Shown one piece after another: positions 17,156 through 26,151 of a stretch of DNA of 64,000 nt. The notes under the pieces are model-generated. The model searched no databases. It worked only from the letters and a program-made list of their open reading frames with translations, and was not told the origin of the DNA. The stretch lies in NCBI RefSeq assembly GCF_008124765.1, contig NZ_VNHS01000006.1:372001-436000 (forward strand), read 5' to 3'. The stretch comes from Paenibacillus methanolicus. Its GTDB lineage: Bacteria; Bacillota; Bacilli; Paenibacillales; Paenibacillaceae. Made by a program: the position numbers and the translations under genes. How positions within the stretch are numbered: position 1 is the first letter of the stretch; the number at the start of each line of letters is the position of its first letter.

Positions 17156-17974
17156 TTAATCCATGGGATGCATCTTCGGCACCGGTTTGCCGGTCAAGCT
17201 GTGCTCGAACATATCGATAATAAACAGGAAATGCTCCGCTTCCCGGAATACGTGGTCGGCCAATAAAGGATGAATGATGCTCTTGATCCTGCACGCTTCG
17301 ATTAACTCGCGAGCCGTTTTCTTGAAGTCCCGGAGCGATTTGACCGATACTCTGTTCTGATCTAAAAACTGATCCAGCAAAGGCAGCGTCTGCGATTGCG
17401 GACGCATGGACTCCAAGTCTCTTGCTTGGAATAAGAGTTGGTCGAATTCTTGACTGAAGTTGTTGGCCTGCTCGATTAGCTTGCGTTCCGACGGATCAAG
17501 CAGGTGGCTGATGAATTTCGCATGATCCGCCATGATTCTTAAGAAGAAGACGTTCTCGTCAATGATGGCATCCGGCAACGGTTCTAACCTGCCCGTATTC
17601 AGTTCCGCCAGCCGGTTTCTAAAGTAATTGGCCTCCCTGCTCACGTGATCGACTAATAAGGGAAAATTGTTCGCTCCCGGGAGCTTGCACGTGAGGATCA
17701 AACCGAGCACCTTTCTTTTGAAGACCCAGATATGAGATACCGCTTGATGGACTTCTTCGTTGAATCTTTTAATCACGGCAGGATCGACATCGAATGTATA
17801 AGCGTGCGATTTGTTTTCAATGTTTTCGAATATCGCGTAAAATCCATTGGCCTCCTGAATCAATTGCGTGTCTTCACTGCGAAATCCGAGCTTTAGAAAT
17901 AACGAATGCTCTTTCATGATGCGTGACCAAAACCGTACTTCTTCCAATGAACGTACGACGAACCCGTTCGTCAT
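17156..17974 (-). CDS. DUF2935 family protein (metal-binding helical bundle)
   Basis: A 272-residue protein of two similar halves, each a helical bundle. Repeated motifs are visible: FWSRIMKEHSLFLKLGF and FFLRIMADHAKFISHLL open the halves, and DHVSREANYFRNRL and DHVFREAEHFLFII close them. The His/Glu pattern suggests a di-metal site, as in DUF2935 proteins, which are common in spore formers. No function is established. It is flanked by convergent and same-strand genes with their own terminators. Confidence 0.85.
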   Translation of the reverse strand: MTNGFVVRSLEEVRFWSRIMKEHSLFLKLGFRSEDTQLIQEANGFYAIFENIENKSHAYTFDVDPAVIKRFNEEVHQAVSHIWVFKRKVLGLILTCKLPGANNFPLLVDHVSREANYFRNRLAELNTGRLEPLPDAIIDENVFFLRIMADHAKFISHLLDPSERKLIEQANNFSQEFDQLLFQARDLESMRPQSQTLPLLDQFLDQNRVSVKSLRDFKKTARELIEACRIKSIIHPLLADHVFREAEHFLFIIDMFEHSLTGKPVPKMHPMD

Positions 17975-18067
17975 CTAGTCGCATCCCTCCTTCGCTTCTC
18001 CCCCCATTCGTATGGCTGCACGCTTGATCAATATACCTTTCTTGGCGTATTCATCACGCGCAGCCGG

Positions 18068-18811
18068 CTATGACTGCCGAATGTTCACGACCGCCTGCAT
18101 CGGCAGCAGCAAAGCGCGAAGTTCCTCCAGATGCTCGATCATCGCCAGCGGCCGGGGAGCTTGGACCGAGATCGGCTTTTTCTTGGGGTTGAACCAGATC
18201 GCCTGCATCCCTTCTTTCATCGGGCCGTTGACGTCATTCTCCCACGAGTCTCCGATGACGAGCACCTCTGTTGGCGATAAAGACGCCTGCTCCAGCACAT
18301 GCCGGTAGATCGCTTGGCTTGGCTTCTCATGCCCGATGTCGCCGGAGATATAAACATACGGTTGCGGGAATGCTTCGCGAAGACCGATCGCTTCCAACTT
18401 ATCGCGCTGCCACCCCTGGCTGCCGTTCGTAATAATCCCTAAGTTGTAATGTTCGCCAAGCTCGGCGATCAATTGGTTCACCTTCGCATCCGGCTTCATG
18501 TTGCGCTTGCCGATCGATTGATACAGCCTTTCAAAGGCGAGAGCTGCATCGATTTCCGATGCATTGCCCAACTGCTCCATCGTCATCAGATATCGCTGCA
18601 GCCGATAATCGTCGATCGTCATCTGTTGACGGTCCAGCAGCTCGACGAGCTTGCGGTCCACGCGGTCGAAAATGCGAAAACACGCATCGGCATCGTATTG
18701 ACAGGTGAGCGGATATTGCGCGAAGGTTTCCTTCACGCTGATCTCCCAATAATCATCGAAATGCACGAGCGTATCGTCAAGATCGAACAGAATAAGACGA
18801 ATGGATTTCAT
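18068..18811 (-). CDS. HAD-family hydrolase (YjjG/pyrimidine-nucleotidase-like)
   Basis: A 247-residue protein starting at the ATG at 18811, which has GGAGG upstream; a longer frame to 18862 has no ribosome site. Motif I is LFDLDDTLV (nucleophile D10, acid/base D12), motif II is GIITNGSQGWQ, the motif III Lys lies in GHEKPSQAIY, and motif IV is VLVIGDSWENDVNG. All catalytic motifs are intact. Such enzymes are phosphatases acting on nucleotides or sugar phosphates. Confidence 0.88.
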   Translation of the reverse strand: MKSIRLILFDLDDTLVHFDDYWEISVKETFAQYPLTCQYDADACFRIFDRVDRKLVELLDRQQMTIDDYRLQRYLMTMEQLGNASEIDAALAFERLYQSIGKRNMKPDAKVNQLIAELGEHYNLGIITNGSQGWQRDKLEAIGLREAFPQPYVYISGDIGHEKPSQAIYRHVLEQASLSPTEVLVIGDSWENDVNGPMKEGMQAIWFNPKKKPISVQAPRPLAMIEHLEELRALLLPMQAVVNIRQS

Positions 18812-18946
18812 CTGGCATGCCTCCATTCCATTGGTAATCGGCCATCTGTCACTCATCAGCATATGATTATATTACCATATAAAACCAGTATTTGATGATG
18901 AAGGCTGCCTGCTAGAGCCTATTCGGTAACTGGAAGCGTACAAAGC

Positions 18947-18985
18947 AAAAGTCCGCCGCAGCCTCTAGGCCGCAGCGGACTCTTC
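18947..18985. terminator. Terminator downstream of the SleB-like gene
   Basis: AGTCCGCCGCAGCC (18950-18963) pairs with GGCCGCAGCGGACT (18968-18981), allowing one slipped base, followed on the minus strand by TTTTGC. It ends the SleB-like transcript. Confidence 0.7.
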
Positions 18986-19981
18986 TTATTGGGCAAAACT
19001 ATGATTGCCGATTGTGGCCACGACGTCCATGCTGGAAAAGTACGACCCTTTGGCTCGGGCGGGATTGAAGAAATAGACCGCATCCCCGACGATGCTCTTC
19101 CCGTTCAACGCGTCCTTGGCGGCGCGATATGCGCTTGCGTGCGGTTTGCTCTTGTCGAGCAGGCCGTTATGCGCCGGCGGGAACTGCTTGCCCGCGTAGA
19201 TCACGCCTTTAATCGTATCCGGGAATGCCGGATTATTCACCCGGTTCATAATGACATTCGCCACGGCCAATTGACCTTCGTAGCTCTCATACCCGGCCTC
19301 GACCATCGTAATCTTGGCCAGCAGCGTCAGGTCCGCCTCCGTATAAGGAGCGGCCGGCTTATCGAGGAACGACGGCATGACGACCTTCAACTTCGTGCCG
19401 TTCTTGGCCGCGGCCTGGGAAACCAACCCGTTGCGCTTGACCAACTGAGCTGCGCTGATGCCCGTTTCCTTGCTAATCTCGTTCAAACCGTAACCGTCGG
19501 CCACGACCTTCTGCGCTTCGACGTTGATTTCGATCGCGTCGCCATCCGCGCTGCTCTGGAAGCTGGCATGGAGCAGCTCCGCCAGTTCGCGAAGCGGCGC
19601 ATACAACCTTCCGTCCCGCGTGAATGGAAGCGCATCCATACGAAAACGCGAATCGTTGAAATATACGACCGGAACTCCATTGCCGATCACGACCTCATCG
19701 TTCACTGCCGTATGTATCGTTAACTCTTCATTATCATTATCCCAGCTTGCTTCCGCTCCGGCCAATGCGGCGATTCTAGCCGCCGGCAGGTACATTCTGC
19801 CGTCTTGCACCAGGACGGGATCGGATAGCTTCGCCGTCTTGCCGTTCACCTTGATCGTTGCTAGATGCTCGGCTGCCGCTTCCGCGGTGGATACGACGCT
19901 CATCGGACCGAAACTTAGCAGAAGTAACCCCAGAACCATGACGCTCATCAGCCAAACCGTTGATTTGCCTTCTCTGATCAT
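18986..19981 (-). CDS. Secreted SleB-type cell-wall hydrolase with stalk and LysM domains
   Basis: A 331-residue exported protein. It has a signal peptide (to about AEAAAEHL, residue 39), then a copper-amine-oxidase-like stalk domain (KVNGKTAKLSDPVLVQDGRMY and its repeat). A LysM-like segment follows around 158-205 (YGLNEISKETGISAAQLVKRNG), and then a C-terminal Hydrolase_2/SleB domain (LAKITMVEAGYESYEGQLAVANVIMNRV, with the catalytic Glu, and VYFFNPARA). Such enzymes cut spore cortex or peptidoglycan glycan strands. GAGGTACAC lies upstream of the start. Confidence 0.88.
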   Translation of the reverse strand: MIREGKSTVWLMSVMVLGLLLLSFGPMSVVSTAEAAAEHLATIKVNGKTAKLSDPVLVQDGRMYLPAARIAALAGAEASWDNDNEELTIHTAVNDEVVIGNGVPVVYFNDSRFRMDALPFTRDGRLYAPLRELAELLHASFQSSADGDAIEINVEAQKVVADGYGLNEISKETGISAAQLVKRNGLVSQAAAKNGTKLKVVMPSFLDKPAAPYTEADLTLLAKITMVEAGYESYEGQLAVANVIMNRVNNPAFPDTIKGVIYAGKQFPPAHNGLLDKSKPHASAYRAAKDALNGKSIVGDAVYFFNPARAKGSYFSSMDVVATIGNHSFAQ

Positions 19982-20158
19982 GTGTACCTCCCACGTTCTT
20001 CATGATGTAATAACTCCCGGGCGTGCTTCTCTCGGAAATTATAGCATAGCCCACCTGCGCCGTAGGATTAACAAATTCTCAGAATTAACGGTTTCTTGAC
20101 ATTGATTTATGAAAAACTCCTCATTTTTCACCCTCCCCCAAAGGACACTTCCCCAACC

Positions 20159-20279
20159 CCTCCGCCGAGGGGCTCCAAGGGCTCCGCCCTCTGGACTCCC
20201 GTTTTCGTGCTGGCACGATGGGTTGTGGAATGCGGTTGCTTTCGAGTTGGGCACGCTTTTGTCCTTGCGGACAAAGCTT
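20159..20279. repeat. Dispersed intergenic repeat, copy 1
   Basis: A ~121-bp element shared with 50902-51024. The first half (CCTCCGCCGAGG to TTCGTGCTGGC) and the last ~30 bp (GGCACGCTTTTGTCC to GCGGACAAAGCTT) are nearly identical; about 45 bp between differ. Two stems are kept while their loops vary: AGGGC-loop-GCCCT and TTTGTCC-loop-GGACAAA. The gap 19982-20501 holds this element, a cre-like site and the chitinase leader; I see no gene in it. Confidence 0.75.
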
Positions 20280-20453
20280 GCGTAACGATTGACAGCCATT
20301 GAAATGATATTCCCCCTGTACACGCGAAACTTCCCCCTTCAACGACCCGCAAGCGGGTGGGAAAATCGAGATAGGCCGCATTCGGGGCGACATTCCTACG
20401 CTAGCCGAGCTTGATCCCCCCTATTTGCGCCGGAGAGGAGGCTTGTCCCGAAT

Positions 20454-20467
20454 TGAAAGCGCTTCAT
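20454..20467 (+). promoter_or_regulatory. cre-like site upstream of the chitinase gene
   Basis: TGAAAGCGCTTCAT matches 13 of 14 positions of the CcpA box TGWAARCGYTWNCW. It lies 35 nt before the chitinase start, a position suited to carbon catabolite repression. Confidence 0.6.
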
Positions 20468-20501
20468 AATCGAGTCTGATTCCGGTAAGGAGGTCTTTGT
20501 T

Positions 20502-22337
20502 ATGAACCCATTTCGCTTCAAGCGTACGATCGGCATCCTCTCTCTATCCGCTTCATTATTGGCCGCTAGCTTACCCGCCGCCATACTCGCCCCGTCTACC
20601 GTGCCGACGGCGTGGGCCTCTCCGGCCGGCGGCTACAAAATCGTCGGCTACTGGCACAACTTCGACAACGGTTCGGGCTTCGTCCGTCTGCGCGACGTCT
20701 CGCCGGACTTCGACGTCGTCAACGTCTCGTTCGCCGAGCCCTCCGGCGCTGCGGGCAACATCGCCTTTACGCCTTTCGATTATACGGAGGCCGATTTCAA
20801 AGCGGACGTCGCCTATTTGAAGAGCAAGGGCAAGAAGGTGATCATCTCCATCGGCGGCGCCAACGGCCAAGTGCAGCTGACGACGACCGCCGCGCGCGAC
20901 GCGTTCGTCAATTCCGTGAAGAGCATCATCGAGAAGTACGGCTTCGATGGGTTGGACGTCGATTTCGAAGGCCATTCGCTCTATCTCAACAAAGGAGACG
21001 CCGACTTCCGCAATCCGACGACGCCGGTCATCGTGAATCTGATCGACGCGCTGAAGAACATCAACGGTTATTTCGGGACGGACAAATTCACGCTGACGAT
21101 GGCGCCCGAGACATTCTTCGTCCAGCTCGGCTACCAGTTCTACGGCGGCAGCTGCATCAGCTGCGACGCGCGGGCCGGCGCCTACCTGCCTGTCATCCAT
21201 GCCACGAGGGACATTCTGGATTGGCTGCAGGTGCAGAACTACAATTCCGGTCCGATTACCGGCCTCGACGACCAATACCACACGATGGGCAGCGCCGACT
21301 TCCACGTCGCGATGGCCGATATGGTGCTGACCGGCTTCCCGGTCGCGAAGAACGCGAACCACTTCTTCCCGCCGCTTCGGCAGGAGCAGGTGCTGCTCGG
21401 ACTGCCGGCCAACAACAACGCGGGAGGCGGCTTCACCCCGGTCGCCGAGGTGCAGAAGGCGCTCGACGCGCTCATTAAAGGCAAACAATTGACCAGTTAC
21501 AAGACGCGCGGAAGCGCAACCGGTTATCCGAATTTGGGCGGCCTGATGACGTGGTCGATCAACTGGGATAAGTATAACAATTTCGAGTTCTCGTCGAAAC
21601 ACCGTGCCTATCTGAACGCGATCGTCCCGCCGACGCCGGATACGCAAGCCCCGAGCGCGCCTGCCGGCCTTCTGTCGTCGGCGAAGTCGTCCACGACCGT
21701 CTCGCTCGCATGGAACGCGTCAACCGACAACGTTGGCGTGACCGGTTACACGGTGAAGTACGGCTCGGTCTCGAAAGAAGTAACCGGCACGTCGGCGCAG
21801 ATCACGAGTCTTGCGCCGGATACCAACTACACGTTCACGGTCGCGGCGAAGGACGCCGCCGGCAACGTCTCTCCGTCCAGCGGTCCCGTGACGGTCCGCA
21901 CCGCAATCGCCTCGACGGATCAGACCGCGCCGTCGATGCCGAGTAATTTGACCGTGACGGGCAAAACGTCGACCACCGTATCGCTCGGCTGGAGCGCGTC
22001 GTCCGACAACGTCGGCGTGGCCGGTTATGCCGTCGCGTACGGCGGCGTCACGACGAACGTCTCCGGAACGACCGCGACGCTGAGCGGCCTGAATCCGGGC
22101 ACGGCGTACATATTCTCCGTTACGGCGCTCGATGCGGCCGGCAACCGTTCGGCGGCGGCCGTCGTCAGCGCGACGACCGATACCGCCGGGGCGCGTCCGT
22201 GGGCGTTAGCCGTCAGCTATAAAGCGGGCGACGAGGTCACGTACGGCGGCAAAACGTATACCTGCAGGCAGCCGCATACGTCGCTGCAAGGCTGGGAACC
22301 GCCGAACGTGCCTGCGCTATGGCTGCTCAAGGCCTAG
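20502..22337 (+). CDS. Secreted GH18 chitinase with two FN3 domains and a chitin-binding module
   Basis: A 611-residue exported enzyme. A signal peptide (to about AWAS, residue 40) is followed by a GH18 domain (about 45-375) with SIGG at 116-119 and the catalytic DGLDVDFE motif at 149-156 (acid/base E156). Then come two fibronectin III domains (about 381-467 and 472-558, both with TTVSL.W.AS.DNVGV.GY) and a C-terminal CBM5/12-type module starting ARPWALAVSYKAGDEVTYGGKTY. TAAGGAGGTC precedes the ATG. It hydrolyses chitin outside the cell and ends at a very strong terminator. Confidence 0.93.
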   Translation: MNPFRFKRTIGILSLSASLLAASLPAAILAPSTVPTAWASPAGGYKIVGYWHNFDNGSGFVRLRDVSPDFDVVNVSFAEPSGAAGNIAFTPFDYTEADFKADVAYLKSKGKKVIISIGGANGQVQLTTTAARDAFVNSVKSIIEKYGFDGLDVDFEGHSLYLNKGDADFRNPTTPVIVNLIDALKNINGYFGTDKFTLTMAPETFFVQLGYQFYGGSCISCDARAGAYLPVIHATRDILDWLQVQNYNSGPITGLDDQYHTMGSADFHVAMADMVLTGFPVAKNANHFFPPLRQEQVLLGLPANNNAGGGFTPVAEVQKALDALIKGKQLTSYKTRGSATGYPNLGGLMTWSINWDKYNNFEFSSKHRAYLNAIVPPTPDTQAPSAPAGLLSSAKSSTTVSLAWNASTDNVGVTGYTVKYGSVSKEVTGTSAQITSLAPDTNYTFTVAAKDAAGNVSPSSGPVTVRTAIASTDQTAPSMPSNLTVTGKTSTTVSLGWSASSDNVGVAGYAVAYGGVTTNVSGTTATLSGLNPGTAYIFSVTALDAAGNRSAAAVVSATTDTAGARPWALAVSYKAGDEVTYGGKTYTCRQPHTSLQGWEPPNVPALWLLKA

Positions 22338-22348
22338 ACGGATGACAC

Positions 22349-22391
22349 ATAAGAAAGATCACGAGTCGGTGACTCGTGATCTTTCTTATGC
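22349..22391 (+). terminator. Terminator after the chitinase gene
   Basis: A perfect 20-bp stem (22349-22368 with 22372-22391) and a GGT loop, starting 12 bp after the chitinase stop; the descending arm ends in a T-rich stretch. Confidence 0.88.
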
Positions 22392-22518
22392 TCGATGTTA
22401 TTGCTGTTATTGCCGCGATTCAATGGCAGCCGCATTACATTCAGCCGCACAACTCTCTTCCTCGATGCGTTCCAGCGGAGAAGCGTTAGTCTTGACGGGA
22501 CGGTTAATGACAAATAAA

Positions 22519-22541
22519 AAACACGCCTGTTCGGCGTGTTT
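22519..22541 (-). terminator. Terminator downstream of the 218-residue protein gene
   Basis: AAACACGCC (22519-22527) and GGCGTGTTT (22533-22541) form a 9-bp stem; the minus strand then runs TTTTTATTTG. It ends the gene at 22547. Confidence 0.8.
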
Positions 22542-22546
22542 CCCGG

Positions 22547-23203
22547 TTATGATTCCAGCCCGTGTTCTTTGCGAATATTGTACAACCCTTGAATGATGAT
22601 TTCCGACGGGTCCCGGTTAAGGAGCATTTGCGTCAGCAGCAGATGGAGCGGAACCGCGCACACGTTGTTGCCGTCCTTGATCTCCGGGAAGCCTGATTCG
22701 AATACCGGACCGTATTCGTTATGCCACTGAAGCCCGACGTGCACGTCCAGGCCATCGAACTCCTCGCGCACCGCCGCCATGCATTGCGGCACGAGCACGT
22801 TGTCGATCATCGCTTTCGCTTCGTCTTCACTGGCAGGAGGTCTTGGCAGCATTTTGCCGCCTGGGGTTTTCATGAGCTCGTAGAAGAAGGAGGCCAGCCA
22901 CGAGGCGGGATCCTTGCCCGATTGGAATCGCGCCACCAGCTCGCGAAGCAAAAAGCCGGTCACGTACGCGTTGTCCGAATCGTCCTTCACTTGATACATG
23001 AATACCGGTCCGTAAACCTCTTGGTTCACGACTTGTCCTTCGACATCCTCGAAGTGCGTCTTCAATGCGACAAGGCCGTTATGGAAAACCGCCTTTACCA
23101 ACTCGCCTAATTGCTCTTGCGCTTTGGCCGCTTGATCTTGCTCTTGCTCTTGGTTTTCCCCGATTTCTTCGTTCGTCGTTTCCTTATTCATCGTCTGCTT
23201 CAC
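22547..23203 (-). CDS. Hypothetical protein, 218 residues
   Basis: Not recognised. The first ~35 residues are very rich in Glu, Gln and Asn, then a mixed alpha/beta domain with no signal peptide or membrane segment. VYGPVFMYQV and EYGPVFESGF look like two copies of the same motif, so the domain may be an internal duplication. The start is uncertain between GTG 23203 and ATG 23191, as neither has a strong ribosome site. It has its own terminator and is probably a single-gene unit. Confidence 0.7.
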   Translation of the reverse strand: MKQTMNKETTNEEIGENQEQEQDQAAKAQEQLGELVKAVFHNGLVALKTHFEDVEGQVVNQEVYGPVFMYQVKDDSDNAYVTGFLLRELVARFQSGKDPASWLASFFYELMKTPGGKMLPRPPASEDEAKAMIDNVLVPQCMAAVREEFDGLDVHVGLQWHNEYGPVFESGFPEIKDGNNVCAVPLHLLLTQMLLNRDPSEIIIQGLYNIRKEHGLES

Positions 23204-23300
23204 CCGTAATCCAGTATAGCATCGGACCGATCAAGCCGTCTAGCAAGCGCTAACAAACTTTGACCGGCAATGCCCTATTCTGGAAATCGCAATACGTCCT

Positions 23301-24733
23301 CTAGCGACGCGACAACAAGCGCTCGATCGCCTCTGCCTGCGGCTTCGGCAAGTGCGCGATGCCGAGCGGCTTGCCCTCCTTGCCCGAAGCGAGCGCAAGC
23401 TTCAGGGAAGAGGTCCCTCGCTTGCGCTGAAGGGGCGTCTCGGTCACCTGATACCATTGGACGCGGCGCTTCGGGATTAGCATCCGATGGCGCGCGAACA
23501 ACCCTGTGCGTACGGAAAGCTGGCCGTCCCGCATCGCCCAACCGGTCTGCCGGTACGACGATTCGCCCGCCCACCAGGCGAAAGCCGGCAGGAGCAGCGC
23601 CAGCCAACCGAAGCCTCCGGGAATCCAGATCATCGCCGGAATCGCGAGCAACGCGCAGATGAAAACAGGGGTGAACACGTAGTTTAGCCTGGCGGAACGC
23701 GTCAAGACGGACCAGTCCTTCTCATAGGCGTAGGAAGGCAGGAATTGCGCCAGAAAATCGGCCACATCGGCTTCTTTCATGAGCGGGAAAAGCACCGTCG
23801 TCTTCTCGTTGTTTTCTTGCGCGCCGGCGATAATGAGCCGAATCGCGACTAGTCCGAACGGTCTTCGCAGGGCGTCTTCGACGAGATGCACCGCTTGGAT
23901 CCGGTCCCGGCGCAGCGTGAATTGCTTGCGTTCCAGCAGCCCTTTGGCGATATAGAGCTTCTCGTCCTGCAGCCGCACCTCGAACCCGTAATCGGTGAGA
24001 TAGGTCGCCGCGACCGCCACGATCCAACAAAGGAAGAGGAGGAGCAGCGCCGCGATCCCGATGCCTGCCGCGCCGAGCCGATGCGCGAAGAAGTCCCGCG
24101 CGGACGAATCGGCCAGCCAACTGTCCCATTGCTTGCCCATGCCGCCCGACGCCAGCAGCAGGATCACCCGAATTTATCCGACGTCGTACTATGCAGCAGC
24201 AGTTCTCTCCTGCCTAGATTTCTCGCGATCGCCGTTGAGCTGTTCTCGATACCGCCGTTCCCACCCTCTAGGTCCGCTTGCGAGGCCGTCAATCCCCTGT
24301 CCTGTATTACGTTAGCGCCAGACATCGCCTTCTCCTCGCGCCGTTCATGCAGAGTTACCAAGCGGAATTGACGGTCGTATACGGCCGTTTTAACATCCAG
24401 CGACTGCACGCTCTCTTTCGTAATCCATAGTCGATTTTGAATCCATAACCCATGCTCTACATACACGCCGTTCGCATCGATCCGGTACACGAATTTGCGC
24501 CATCGCACCCAAGCCATCGCCAGAAGCGCCAGGACGGCGATCCCGGCCAAGACGGACGCCACGGCCAGCCGGTTCGCGCCGGGACCGAACACCTTGGGGG
24601 CGGATAGCGCCAGGACGGGAATAAGCGGCAGCCAGCCGTACAGCTCCTTCATCCCTTTGCCGATAAAATATAGCATCGATACGGGATGCAAACGTCTGCC
24701 CGCGCCCGCCGCGCGTTCGTTAGAGCCGTTCAT
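23301..24733 (-). pseudogene. YdbT-like PH-domain membrane protein, frameshifted
   Basis: Two overlapping frames, 24733-24164 and 24167-23301, together make a ~477-residue YdbT-type protein with bacterial PH (bPH_2) domains separated by membrane segments. The first frame ends RELLLHSTTSDKFG-stop; the second starts GTG-ILLLASGG. Adding one G to the GGG run at 24167-24169 (plus strand CCC) would read DKFGVILLLASGG without a break. PH-domain signatures are seen at YRIDANGVYVEHGLW, FEVRLQDEKLYIAKGLLERKQ and MRDGQLSVRTGLFARHR. The GTGA overlap could allow reinitiation, so loss of function is not certain. It follows ydbS, as in other Firmicutes. Confidence 0.8.
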
Positions 24734-25241
24734 CGGCAATCCTCGCTTTCGCGGCGATTTGTCTCCGTACGCGATCGGCGGTCTGCTCGGCCAAGGCCGG
24801 AATGCGATGACTGCCCGCTGCGGTCGAGAAGGTGATCGCGAACAAGCCGTATTTGCGCATGATCGGTCCCTGCTTCGCATCGACGTGCTGAATTTTGGCA
24901 TACGGAATCAACGTCCTGCACCGGAACCAAAAACCGTGAAGCAGCTCGATCTCTTCTTCATGCAGCGCGTAGCGCCATGTCCGGTACGCGAAACGGGGCG
25001 CGAGGAAAAGTTCGACCGGAATCGCCGCCGCGGCCAATGCGCCGGCAACCGCCGCAATCCACCACGGCCAGCCGAACCGGACCGTAAGCGCGACGAGCGT
25101 CAGCACGATCGCGGCGTAGACGACCGATGCGATGACGCCCGCGATCCGGTTCGCTTCCGTGACCCTCGTATCGAGCTTCTCCCACGTGTTCTCCTCTGTC
25201 GCCTCTCCCGCTTCCCTTCCCGTCAAGTAAAGTACTCTCAT
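24720..25241 (-). CDS. YdbS-like PH-domain membrane protein
   Basis: A 173-residue protein with two membrane segments (about residues 33-75) and a C-terminal bPH_2 domain (WRYALHEEEIELLHGFWFRCRTLIPYAKIQHVDAKQGPIMRKYGL). The family pairs with YdbT; in Bacillus the pair is linked to protection against certain antimicrobials. The stop overlaps the ydbT start by 14 bp. I take ATG 25241 as the start because upstream residues read like non-coding sequence, but no clear ribosome site is visible. Confidence 0.8.
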   Translation of the reverse strand: MRVLYLTGREAGEATEENTWEKLDTRVTEANRIAGVIASVVYAAIVLTLVALTVRFGWPWWIAAVAGALAAAAIPVELFLAPRFAYRTWRYALHEEEIELLHGFWFRCRTLIPYAKIQHVDAKQGPIMRKYGLFAITFSTAAGSHRIPALAEQTADRVRRQIAAKARIADERL

Positions 25242-25289
25242 TCTAATACGGCCGTTTCGCGCAAGCAATTCTAGCGGTTCCAGTTGCAT

Positions 25290-25318
25290 GAAAAAAAGCA
25301 GCCCGCTTCAGGCTGCTT
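25290..25318 (-). terminator. Terminator downstream of the second ABC exporter
   Basis: AAGCAGCC (25296-25303) and GGCTGCTT (25311-25318) form the stem; on the minus strand it is followed by a run of seven T. It ends the exporter operon. Confidence 0.8.
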
Positions 25319-25331
25319 GTTCATGGACCGG

Positions 25332-26150
25332 CTACGTCCGCTTCATATAGGCCCTAACCGTTAGCGGCGCGAAAACCGCCACGATCGCGATCGCCCCGAT
25401 CAGCGCGATGGCCAGGTCCGAGCCGGCCGTACCCGCATTCGTCAAATCCCGGACGGCCGAGACAAGGTGAGAGATCGGATTGACGTTGACGAACCACTGC
25501 AGCCAGTTCGGCATCGTCTCGACCGGCACGAAGGCGTTCGAGAGGAACGTTAGCGGGAACAAGACGAGCATGGAGATGCCTTGCACGCTGGACGCCGTAC
25601 GGGCGATGACGCCGAAGAACGCGAAGATCCAGCTGACCGACCAGGAACAGACGATCACGAGCAGCCCGGCGAGCGCCACGTGGTCAAGACCGCCGTCCGG
25701 TCTGTAGCCCATGATGTAGCCCATCGCGAACGTCAGCACCGTCGCGATCGTGTAGCGGATCGTATCGGCCAGCAGTGCGCCCGCCAGCGGTGCGATGCGC
25801 GCGATCGGCAGCGATTTGAACCGGTCGAACACGCCTTTGTCCATATCTTCGCGCAGTTGGACGCCGGTGACGATCGAAGTGCCGATGACGGTTTGCACGA
25901 GAATGCCGGGAATGATGACGGGCAGATAGCTCTGCACGTCGCCGGAGATGGCGCCGCCGAAAATATACGTGAACATCAGCGTGAAAATAATCGGCTGCAG
26001 CGTCACGTCGAAAAGCTGCTCGGGCGTGCGCTTGATCTTCAGCAAGCCCCGGTAGGCCATCGTCAGCGAATGCCGGATCGTCTGTCCGAGGCTCGCGCGC
26101 TGGCGCAGCGGCCGGGCAACGCCGGCCGTCATGATCGATTGTTGATTCAT
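25332..26150 (-). CDS. DrrB-type ABC-2 exporter permease
   Basis: A 272-residue ABC-2 permease with about six membrane segments. LFDVTLQPIIFTLMFTYIFGGAI, the loop DMDKGVFDRFKSLPIAR and FLSNAFVPVETMPNWLQ are typical DrrB features. It begins one base after the stop of the ATPase gene at 26152, so the two are coupled. It is a paralogue of the pair at 3023-4701. The exported compound is unknown. Confidence 0.9.
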   Translation of the reverse strand: MNQQSIMTAGVARPLRQRASLGQTIRHSLTMAYRGLLKIKRTPEQLFDVTLQPIIFTLMFTYIFGGAISGDVQSYLPVIIPGILVQTVIGTSIVTGVQLREDMDKGVFDRFKSLPIARIAPLAGALLADTIRYTIATVLTFAMGYIMGYRPDGGLDHVALAGLLVIVCSWSVSWIFAFFGVIARTASSVQGISMLVLFPLTFLSNAFVPVETMPNWLQWFVNVNPISHLVSAVRDLTNAGTAGSDLAIALIGAIAIVAVFAPLTVRAYMKRT

Positions 26151-26151
26151 G

